Under the pieces are notes generated by a model. The model was not told the DNA's origin. It searched no databases and was given only the letters and a program-made list of their open reading frames with translations. A DNA stretch of 39,434 nucleotides from Pseudomonas haemolytica. Lineage in GTDB: Bacteria; Pseudomonadota; Gammaproteobacteria; Pseudomonadales; Pseudomonadaceae. Shown here one piece after another: positions 13,680 through 21,900 of the stretch (within the stretch, counting starts at the first letter, position 1; each line of letters opens with the position of its first letter). The position numbers were made by a program, and so were the translations under genes. The stretch covers positions 1-39,434 of the forward strand of contig NZ_VOIW01000012.1 in the NCBI RefSeq assembly GCF_009659625.1, read 5' to 3'.

Positions 13680-15146
13680 TTAGATCAGCGTAATGCCGGG
13701 GGTTAGCGTAGCTGGAACCACCAAACTCGGGGTCTCAAGCGAGGCCACCGGGTACGCGCAATAATCCGCCGCGTAATAGGCACTGGCGCGATGGTTACCC
13801 GACGCTCCTACCCCACCGAACGGCGCGGTGCTGGCAGCGCCGGTCAGTTGCTTGTTCCAGTTGACGATACCGGCGCGGCTTTCCAGCCAGAACTGCTGGT
13901 AACGCGCTTCGGAGTCCGACAACAAACCGGCGGCCAGACCGTATTGGGTGTTGTTGGCCTCGGCGATTGCCGAGGCAAAATCAGCGTAACGGATCACCTG
14001 CAACAGCGGGCCGAACAGCTCTTCATCTTCACGCTCGGTCACTGCGGTCACGTCGATGATGCCAGGGGTCAACAAGGCCGCCTGGGCCTGAGGCTGAGTC
14101 ATTTCCAGCAGCGCCACGGCGCCATTGGCCAACATCAGCTCCTGAGCCTCCATCAGCGCTTTGGCCGCGCCGAGGGAAATCACCGAGCCCATGAAAGGCG
14201 CTGGTTGCTGGTCAAATGCGCCTACTTCAATCGTGGCGCTGACCGCTACCAGGCGCGCCAGCAATGCATCACCCCAGGCACCTTCCGGCACCAACAAGCG
14301 ACGGGCGCAAGTGCAACGCTGGCCAGCCGAGATAAACGCAGACTGGATGATGGTGTAGACCGCCGCATCCACATCGGCCACCTCGTCCACGACCAGCGGG
14401 TTATTGCCGCCCATTTCCAGGGCCAGGATCTTGTCCGGGCGCCCGGAGAACTGCAGGTGCAGGTGGTTGCCGGTGCGGCTCGAACCGGTGAAGAACAAGC
14501 CGTCGATGCCTGGGTTGGCCGCCAGGGCGATACCGGTTTCCCGTGCGCCTTGCAGCAGGTTCAGCACGCCCGCCGGCAAGCCGGCTTCGATCCAGCACTG
14601 CACGGTCAGCTCGGCGACTTTCGGGGTCAGCTCGCTGGGTTTGAACAGCACGGTGTTACCCGCCAGCAACGCCGGGACAATATGCCCGTTGGGCAAGTGG
14701 CCGGGGAAGTTGTATGGGCCGAACACCGCCACCACGCCATGGGGTTTATGGCGCAACACGGCGGTGGCGTCACCCAGTGGGCCACTCTTTTCGCCGGTGC
14801 GCTCGCGGTAGCTTTGCACCGAGATCGCGATCTTGTTGGCCATGCTGGTGACTTCGGTGGCCGATTCCCACAGCGGCTTGCCGGTCTCTTCGCCAATGCA
14901 GCGAGCGATTTCATCGGCGCGGCTTTTCAAGGTGGCGGCGAAGGTTTCCAGCACGCTGATGCGCTCTTCCAGCGGGCGTCTGGCCCACGCCGGGAACGCC
15001 TGGCGAGCAGCCTGCACGGCAGACTCGACCTGCTCGGTGCTGGCACCGTTGCCGGCCCACAACACTTGCTGGGTCACCGGGTTGCGCGATTCAAACAGTT
15101 CACCCTGGCCAGCCAGCCAGCTACCTGCGATATACAGCGAATTCAT
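13680..15146 (-). CDS. astD: Succinylglutamate-semialdehyde dehydrogenase (AruD/AstD)
   Basis: Encodes 488 residues of the aldehyde dehydrogenase superfamily. It oxidises N-succinylglutamate semialdehyde to N-succinylglutamate with NAD+. Visible motifs are NFPGHLPNGHIVPALLAGN (cofactor region), FTGSSRTG, LALEMGGNNPL with the general-base Glu near 243, and SAGQRCTCARR with the catalytic Cys near 278. The start codon ATG shares its A with the TAA stop of aruG, so the two are translationally coupled. Its stop abuts REP element B. Confidence 0.97.
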   Translation of the reverse strand: MNSLYIAGSWLAGQGELFESRNPVTQQVLWAGNGASTEQVESAVQAARQAFPAWARRPLEERISVLETFAATLKSRADEIARCIGEETGKPLWESATEVTSMANKIAISVQSYRERTGEKSGPLGDATAVLRHKPHGVVAVFGPYNFPGHLPNGHIVPALLAGNTVLFKPSELTPKVAELTVQCWIEAGLPAGVLNLLQGARETGIALAANPGIDGLFFTGSSRTGNHLHLQFSGRPDKILALEMGGNNPLVVDEVADVDAAVYTIIQSAFISAGQRCTCARRLLVPEGAWGDALLARLVAVSATIEVGAFDQQPAPFMGSVISLGAAKALMEAQELMLANGAVALLEMTQPQAQAALLTPGIIDVTAVTEREDEELFGPLLQVIRYADFASAIAEANNTQYGLAAGLLSDSEARYQQFWLESRAGIVNWNKQLTGAASTAPFGGVGASGNHRASAYYAADYCAYPVASLETPSLVVPATLTPGITLI

Positions 15147-16171
15147 TATTTCGACTCCCGAGCAGCGGACAACGCAACAGCACGCACTTGATCACCCACC
15201 ACCAGTTGCAGGCGCTTGGCGGTCTGCGGATCGACCACCAGTGTGCCTGCCGCCAGCCGGGCGGGAGCCGCAGTGATACGGCACTCTTCGCGCTTGCGGT
15301 TATGGATCAGGAACGGCGTAGCGTCGTCCCCCGGCGTGCCGATGGCCAACACCAGCGACTGGCTGTCGCGCACCGCACGGATTTTACTGGTCTCACACTC
15401 CACCGCCGGGCCGGCGTCGAAAATATCGACATAGCCCTGGTAGCTGAAGCCTTCGCTCTTGAGCATGCTCAGGGCCGGCTCGGTGTCCGGATGCACCTTG
15501 CCGATCACGTTGCGCGCATCTTCGGAAAGGAAGCAGCTGTACAGCGGAAACTTCGGCATCAGCTCGGCGATAAACGCCTTGTTGCCCACGCCCGTGAGGT
15601 AGTCGGCCTGGCTGAACTCCATCTTGAAGAAGTGCCGGCCCAGGCTTTCCCAGAACGGTGAACGCCCGGCGTCGTTGGACACACCGCGCATCTCGGCAAT
15701 GATCTTGTTGCCGAACAGCTGCGGGAACTCAGCGATGAACAGCATGCGCGCCTTGGCCAGCATGCGGCCGTTGAGGCCGTTGCGGTAATCGGCATGCAGG
15801 AACAACGAGCACAATTCGGAATTGCCGGTGAGGTCGTTGGCCAGGAACAGCGTCGGAATCTCACGGTAGATATTCAGTTCCTGGGACGCACTGACGGTCA
15901 GGCCCACCCGGAAGTTGTACCAAGGCTCACGCAGGCCAACGGCGCCAGCAATGGCAGAAATTCCCACCACGCGGCCTTCGTCGTTTTCCAGCACGAACAG
16001 GTAGTCGGCATCGCCGCGCCCGGCTTCGCCGCGAAAGGTTTTTTCCGCCCAGCCAACCCGGTGGGTCAGGCGCTCTTCGTTGGCCGGCAAGGTGGTGAGG
16101 CCGGTGCCGGTGCTGCGCGCCAGATCAATCAGGGCCGGTAAATCGCTGCTGCGTACGGGACGAACGATCAT
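15146..16171 (-). CDS. aruG: Arginine N-succinyltransferase, beta-type subunit (AruG)
   Basis: Encodes 341 residues of the AstA family. With AruF it transfers succinyl from succinyl-CoA to the alpha-amino group of arginine, and in pseudomonads also of ornithine. It begins MIVRPVRSSDLPALIDLARSTGTGLTTLP, the GNAT-like N-terminus, with FFKMEFSQADYLTGVGNKAFIAELMPKFPLY further on as the strongest family block. It is paralogous to the next gene upstream (aruF) throughout. It overlaps astD by one base and follows aruF after 53 bp. Confidence 0.95.
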   Translation of the reverse strand: MIVRPVRSSDLPALIDLARSTGTGLTTLPANEERLTHRVGWAEKTFRGEAGRGDADYLFVLENDEGRVVGISAIAGAVGLREPWYNFRVGLTVSASQELNIYREIPTLFLANDLTGNSELCSLFLHADYRNGLNGRMLAKARMLFIAEFPQLFGNKIIAEMRGVSNDAGRSPFWESLGRHFFKMEFSQADYLTGVGNKAFIAELMPKFPLYSCFLSEDARNVIGKVHPDTEPALSMLKSEGFSYQGYVDIFDAGPAVECETSKIRAVRDSQSLVLAIGTPGDDATPFLIHNRKREECRITAAPARLAAGTLVVDPQTAKRLQLVVGDQVRAVALSAARESK

Positions 16172-16224
16172 GCTATCTCCTCAGACGGGCCGCTGTTTGG
16201 CAGCCACCCGCGAAACTCAATTCT

Positions 16225-17244
16225 TTAAACCGCTACCAGACGCACACTCGCGCCTTCGCCAACGCCCAGGGCTTCAGCGGCTGCCAGGTCCAGGGTCACC
16301 GGTTTGCCGGGTGCATAGTCCAGCTCCAGCATCACCGCGCGGTAATCCTGCAACTGCGCGTTGCTCACCAGGTACTGGCGACCGACACCCTTGGCCATCT
16401 CGCCGATTTTGACCGGCACCACGCGGCTCTGGGCGATCGAGCGAATGCCCGAGACCCGTGCGTGCAGCGTCGGGCCACCGTCGAAGATGTCGATGTAGTG
16501 GTCGGTCTCGAAGCCTTCACGCATCAGGATATCGAAGGTGATCTGCGCACGCGGGTGCACCTGGCCCATGGCTTCCTGGGCTTCGTCCGGCAACAGCGGC
16601 ACGTAGATCGGGTAATGCGGCATCAGCTCGGCGAGGAAGGTACGGCTTTTCAGCCCACACAGGCGCTCCGCGGCGGCGTAGTTGAGGTCGAAAAAGTTAC
16701 GGCCGATGGCATCCCAGAACGGCGAGTCACCGTTCTCATCGCTGTAGCCGACAATCTCGGTCACCACCGAGTCGGCAAAGCGCTCGGGGTGGCTGGCGAC
16801 GAATAGCAGGCGGCCACGGGAATTGAGTTCCGACCACGGCGAACCGACCAGTGCAGGCTTCACATAGAAACTGGTGAGCAGGCTGTTGCCGGTGAGGTCG
16901 TGGCACTGGGAAAGCACGTGGATCTTGTTGTGAATCTTCAGCTCGCGGGAGGCGTGTACGAAGGTTTCGTTACGGAAGCTGTAGAACGGCTCGGAGTAAC
17001 CGGCTGACGCGACGATGGCCGAGCACCCGGCGAGCTTGCCGGTCTCGGTGTCTTCGAGCACAAAGAAATAGCTCTCTTCACCGTTGAAACTCACCTCGGC
17101 CGCGAAGGAGGCTTCGCTGGCGGCGATCTTGTCGCTCAGGCGTTCCACATCATCCGGCAAGGAGGTGACACCAATCGGGCTGTCCGCAGCCAGACGCTGT
17201 ACCTCGCCCAGGTCAGCCATTTGCGCGGGGCGCATCACCAGCAT
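16225..17244 (-). CDS. aruF: Arginine/ornithine N-succinyltransferase, alpha subunit (AruF)
   Basis: Encodes 339 residues. It is the partner of AruG in a heteromeric succinyltransferase, the committing AST step. The start MLVMRPAQMADLGEVQRLA matches the PAO1 protein. Blocks parallel to AruG appear in order: SPIGVTSLP, GCSAIVASAGYSEPFYSFR, NFFDLNYAAAERLCGLKSRT, FLAELMPHYPIYVPLLP and GFETDHYIDIFDGGPTLHAR. The frame extends to 17307, but ATG 17244 is the family start and follows GGAG. Tandem paralogues in place of the single astA of enterics is the known Pseudomonas arrangement. Confidence 0.96.
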   Translation of the reverse strand: MLVMRPAQMADLGEVQRLAADSPIGVTSLPDDVERLSDKIAASEASFAAEVSFNGEESYFFVLEDTETGKLAGCSAIVASAGYSEPFYSFRNETFVHASRELKIHNKIHVLSQCHDLTGNSLLTSFYVKPALVGSPWSELNSRGRLLFVASHPERFADSVVTEIVGYSDENGDSPFWDAIGRNFFDLNYAAAERLCGLKSRTFLAELMPHYPIYVPLLPDEAQEAMGQVHPRAQITFDILMREGFETDHYIDIFDGGPTLHARVSGIRSIAQSRVVPVKIGEMAKGVGRQYLVSNAQLQDYRAVMLELDYAPGKPVTLDLAAAEALGVGEGASVRLVAV

Positions 17245-17331
17245 GGTGTCACTCCTTAACTCGAAAAACTCATAGGAAAAAATACCGGACAGGTCTGAAA
17301 ACAACACCTATCCCCATGTGCGACTAATTCC

Positions 17332-17425
17332 AATGTGGCAGGGGGCTTGCCCCCGATAGCAGTGTGTCAGTTGATAAATCAGGTGACTGACCCACCGCTA
17401 TCGGGGGCAAGCCCCCTCCCACATT
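17332..17425. repeat. REP pair C between aruC and aruF
   Basis: Inverted copies AATGTGGCAGGGGGCTTGCC (17332 onward) and the matching GGCAAGCCCCCTCCCACATT (to 17425) flank a 45-bp spacer. The left copy has one mismatch to the core (GGCAG for GGGAG). It lies 17 bp after the aruC stop and before aruF, inside the operon. Confidence 0.88.
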
Positions 17426-17442
17426 TGATCCCGTCAAGCCAA

Positions 17443-18663
17443 TCAGGCCTGGGTCAGGGTCTTCACAGCACGTTCGAAACGATCCAGGCCTTCGTTGATG
17501 TCCGCCTCTTCCACCACCAGGCTCGGGGCGAAACGCACCACGTCGGGGCCGGCTTGCAGGATCATCAGGTTTTCTTTCTCAGCCGCGTTGAACACGTCCT
17601 TGGCCTTGCCTTTGAACGCATCACTCAGTACGCAACCGATCAGCAGGCCCATGCCGCGCACTTCGGTGAAGATCCCATACTGCTTGCCGATCTGCTCCAG
17701 GCGCGCCTTGAACACGTCGTGCCTGGCGTTGACGCCGGCCAGCACTTCGGGGGTGTTGATCACGTCAATCACCGCTTCAGCGACTGCACACGCCAGCGGG
17801 TTGCCGCCGTAAGTAGTGCCATGGGTGCCGACCACCAGGTGCTTGGCCAGGTCTTCACGGGTGAGCATGGCGGCAATCGGGAAACCGCCGCCCAGGCTCT
17901 TGGCGCTGGTGAGGATATCCGGCACCACGCCGTAATGTTGGTAAGCGAACAAGTGGCCACTGCGACCCATGCCGGTCTGCACTTCGTCGAACACCAGCAA
18001 CGCGTTGTTGGCATCGCACAGCTCGCGGGCACCTTGCAGGTAAGCCAGCTCGGCCGGCAGTACACCGCCCTCGCCCTGGATCGGTTCCAGCACTACGGCG
18101 CAGGTCTTGTCCGACACGGCGGCTTTCAGCGCTGCCAGGTCGTTATAAGGAACGTGGGTAATGCCGGTGATTTTAGGCCCGAAACCGTCGGAGTACTTGG
18201 ACTGGCCACCGACGTTGACGGTGAACAGGGTACGGCCGTGGAAGCTGTTCAATGCGGCGATGATTTCGTACTTCTCAGTGCCGAAACGATCGAACGCCAC
18301 GCGACGGGCCAGCTTGAACGCGGCCTCGTTGGCTTCGGCGCCGGAGTTGCAGAAGAACACACGCTCGGCAAAGGTGGCGTCGATCAGCTTATGGGCCAGG
18401 CGCAGGGCCGGCTCATTGGTGAACACGTTGGAGACGTGCCACAGCTTGTTGGCCTGTTCGGTCAGTGCACCGACCAGCGCCGGGTGGGCATGGCCCAATA
18501 CGTTAACCGCGATGCCGCCGGCAAAGTCGATCAGCTCGCGACCGGCCTGGTCCCAAACGCGCGAACCTGCGCCACGCACGGGGATAAAGGCGGCAGGTGC
18601 GTAGTTAGGCACCATCACCTGGTCGAAATCGGCACGTTGCACCGGGGCTTGCTCAACGGACAT
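17443..18663 (-). CDS. aruC: Succinylornithine/acetylornithine transaminase (AruC)
   Basis: Encodes 406 residues, as in P. aeruginosa AruC. It is a PLP enzyme of the ornithine aminotransferase group that transfers the amino group of N-succinylornithine to 2-oxoglutarate in the AST pathway and can also act as ArgD in arginine synthesis. Motifs: GSRVWDQAGRELIDFAGGIA, FFCNSGAEANEAAFKLAR, VVLEPIQGEGG, LLVFDEVQTGMGRSG, and the PLP Lys in TSAKSLGGGFPI near 252. AGGAG lies 7 bases before the ATG. It is the first gene of the aru operon, downstream of candidate ArgR boxes and divergent from the first giant toxin-like gene. Confidence 0.96.
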   Translation of the reverse strand: MSVEQAPVQRADFDQVMVPNYAPAAFIPVRGAGSRVWDQAGRELIDFAGGIAVNVLGHAHPALVGALTEQANKLWHVSNVFTNEPALRLAHKLIDATFAERVFFCNSGAEANEAAFKLARRVAFDRFGTEKYEIIAALNSFHGRTLFTVNVGGQSKYSDGFGPKITGITHVPYNDLAALKAAVSDKTCAVVLEPIQGEGGVLPAELAYLQGARELCDANNALLVFDEVQTGMGRSGHLFAYQHYGVVPDILTSAKSLGGGFPIAAMLTREDLAKHLVVGTHGTTYGGNPLACAVAEAVIDVINTPEVLAGVNARHDVFKARLEQIGKQYGIFTEVRGMGLLIGCVLSDAFKGKAKDVFNAAEKENLMILQAGPDVVRFAPSLVVEEADINEGLDRFERAVKTLTQA

Positions 18664-18741
18664 CGGAGTCTCCTGAAGAGGAACGCCTGCCTGGAACTGG
18701 CAGGCGATGCAGGGATTGTAAGGACAGTTTTCAGCGCCACC

Positions 18742-18829
18742 TTGTCGCCAAGCGACAACTTCTTATAGCGCCAACCCCGGTTTTACACGGGTTTACGGCA
18801 ATGCGACATATTGCGTCGCAATGGCGCAG
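18742..18829 (-). promoter_or_regulatory. ArgR boxes and promoter region of aruC
   Basis: Three matches to the Pseudomonas ArgR half-site TGTCGC-N8-AA occur: 18808-18793 on the minus strand and two facing each other at 18742-18758 (TTGTCGCCAAGCGACAA). A -10-like TATAAG lies at 18767-18762 on the minus strand, putting the start near 18755. A degenerate half-site just above 18808 would complete a direct repeat over the -35 region, the position used by ArgR as activator of aru in P. aeruginosa. The region also serves the divergent toxin-like gene. Confidence 0.6.
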
Positions 18830-18869
18830 TTTAAACGGTGTGTCACTTCAGAGGCAGAGGCACAGCCCG

Positions 18870-18898
18870 TTGTTTTTTCCGTACGCCCTTAACTATCT
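18870..18898 (+). promoter_or_regulatory. Candidate promoter of toxin-like gene 1 with shared TAACTATCT motif
   Basis: TTGTTT (18870-18875), 17 bases, then CTATCT (18893-18898) resembles a sigma-70/RpoS promoter. The motif CCCTTAACTATCT ends 65 bases before the GTG start. A nearly identical motif, CCCCTAACTATCT, ends 64 bases before the start of the second gene, so it is probably functional. Confidence 0.45.
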
Positions 18899-18963
18899 GT
18901 GGCCTTTACGCCCTTCAAGCTTGCTGTGATGAGAGTGACGCCACTCACTGAAGGATCAGCCTC

Positions 18964-21900
18964 GTGCCCACACCGACTTCAACCCCTATCGTCCAAAGCC
19001 TTACAGAGGCAGCCAGCAGAGTGCCCGCCGGTGCCTACACCCGCCTTGCGAAATGGCTTGGAAACGCCTCAGGCGATAAGCGCCACGCCTTGAAAAACAC
19101 CCGGCTTGAATTCGCCGGTTGGCATGCAGAGGCCGACCGTTCGCAACACGCCCCACTCCAAGAGGCAATGCAGGCCTGTTGGGAGACGCAAAACCAGGTC
19201 GATACGGCCCTGGCAACGCTTCAGTCGCCCCAAGCATTTGCCGCGCCGTTACTGCAACAGGCACTCAAGAAGCAGTTTGACGTTGAGTCCGATGTCAGCA
19301 CGACCTATCTGCGCCTGTATATCCCCTTGACCTTACCCGTGTTCCCCCTCGAGACGGGTAGCGTCAAGCCTTGGACCGTGTCGCTGGTGGAGGCGGCGCT
19401 GCATAACTTCGACGCGGATGAAAACAAAACGACGGCGTATAGCACAGAGTCGACCTTCATTACCCAACCGTCCGCCACAGGGCAGTTCGACACGCTGCCC
19501 CAGCTGCGCAATCAAATCAGCATCGCGCAATTCATAGAGCTGTGCCGCAAGCTGGATATCGGCAAGCAATATCAACACTACCTCAAACGTTTTTTCGGTT
19601 TCACAGACGCTGTTCTCGAAGACCAGTTACGCAACAAGGTCATCAAGAGCCTGAAAGCCGAAGCGCAAGCCAGCAGGCAGATGGCGCTGCTGAAAAAGGA
19701 TGTGACGCGCCCGGTCTTTTATGCCCTTGGCCGTTATCTAAATAACGTCAGCAGCGACCTCGATGGCAAGACGCTACTTAGCCACGACCTGAGCCTGATG
19801 AACGCGCCGCTGACCGGCATCGTACTGTTCGCCGCCGACCTGGAGTTGCACCGCAGCGCAGTCCCGGTGGTGGCCTACATTCCCGGCGACCCGCAGTCCG
19901 CTCTCAAGTATTACGCCAACGGCACTCTGTTCATGCAGGACTTGGCGAGCAAGCTGCGCAGCAACGACTACCAGGCGTTTTTCAGCCGCTTCGTCAACCA
20001 TGAACATCGAGGCTACTTCTTCGCCGACCTCAACAACCGCTTGTCACGCGTGGCCTGGCACAAGCAGGTCGCCGGCGACCCACGCCCCACCTGGCGCGAC
20101 GAGCCGGTGACCAACCCCAACCTGCAATTTAACGCCACAAAAATCACCGGCGACCTGTACGAGCATCTGTATGAGAACAAGCTCGACAAACTGCTCAATG
20201 ATGCACGGGTGACAGCCGTACCCACTGCCGACGCCGATAGCAAGGCACGCTGGCGGCGCTGGGACATAGTGCAAAAAATCGGTGAAGCCATTCTCGAAAT
20301 CGCCGCGCTCATCGCCACGCCCTTCATTCCACCGCTAGGGTTGGCAATGCTCGGCTATACCGCCTATCAACTGCTTGATGAGGTCTTCGAAGGCATCCTC
20401 GATTGGGCCGAAGGGCTCAAGCGCCAGGCATTCGGACACCTGATGTCCATCCTTGAACAAATGGTCCAACTGGGCATGTTCGCGGTCGGCGCCCCCATTG
20501 CCGAGGGCCTGCTGCGCCAGGCGTTGCCGAAGGCGCTATGGGACTTCTTTGACGCGCTTACGCCGGTCACCACCGACGGTAAAACCCGTCTGTGGAACCC
20601 CGACCTGGAACCCTACGCCCACGACACTCAATTGGCCGCAGGGTCACGTCCCAACCAGCAGGGGCTGCACGCCCATGAAGACAAACAGATCCTGGCGCTC
20701 AACCGGCAACATTTTTCCGTCAAGCAGCAATCGGGCAACGCCTTCCTCGCGCACCCCACCCGTGCGCACGCCTACCGTCCACGGATAATCGGCAATGGCA
20801 AGGGTGCCTGGTTGACGCCACAGGATCGCCCGCTGACGTGGGATCGCACCACCCTGCTGCGCCGACTCGGCCCGCCAGCCGACGCCATCAGTGAGGCGGG
20901 CCTTGAACAGGCCCAGCGCATCAGCGGGACCGACGATGGTGCTCTGCGCAAAATGTATGTGGACCACCAGCCGCCGCCCCCTCTGCTGGCCGACACTCTC
21001 AAGCGCATCAAGATCGATGAGCAATTACAAGATTTCATCGACCAGATGAACAGTGACGATCCACTGGTTTATCAAAAAGCCGATCCGCAGACCCAACTGT
21101 GGCTACTGAGCCAGACCCATCTGTGGCCCGAATCCAAGACCTTGCGGTTTCTCAATGCAAAAGGTGAAACCGCCTGGGAGCATAAGGGCAGGGAAAACGC
21201 CGCCGTGGCGCAAATACACGAGGCCCAGATGAATAATGGCGACCTGCTGAAAACCCTGCTGGAAACCTTGGACGAGTCAGAGCGCAAAACCTTGCTGGAA
21301 GAAGAGTTCGGCACCACTCCCCACATGCACGTGCGCACCGCCACACTGCATAAACGCTTGGCACGCCAAGCCCAAGACAAACGTGCCGCTCTGTTTGACT
21401 CGCGCTATCGAAAAGTCGAAATAACCGATAACGCACGCCTGCAAAAAATCATCGACACCACCCCTGGCCTGCCAACCAGCGCTGCCGAAGAAGTATTACG
21501 CGGCGCCACCGGTCAAGAGCTGCTGGACATCGATCAAGGTAGCGTGCCCACATCGGTGATTGAGCGCGCACGCTGGGCTGCCCATGAAGTGCGAATCAGC
21601 CGGGCCCATGAAGGGCTGTACAGGGACGCCTTGGAAAGTAGCGACACACATCGGCTCGCCCTGCATTCGTTGGAAAACCTGCCAGGCTGGTCGCCGCAGG
21701 TGCGCCTGGTAGTCACTGATTTCAGCCGAACCGGCAGGGTACGGGATGCTATCGGCAGCCCCCAGGCACCGACACAACGCACGCTCGTGCGTAGTGCCGA
21801 GGGTGATTATGTTCCCGAAGACGGCAAGGGCACGCTGTTTGGAGAAACCGACTTCTACACTGCCGTCCTCCAGGCATTGCCGGACGCGCAGCGCAATGCG

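Noticed and set aside
18899..19093. 64-codon open frame overlapping the start of toxin-like gene 1
   Set aside because: It has no ribosome-binding site, overlaps the better-supported GTG start in another frame and shows no protein-like composition, so it is not an immunity or chaperone gene.
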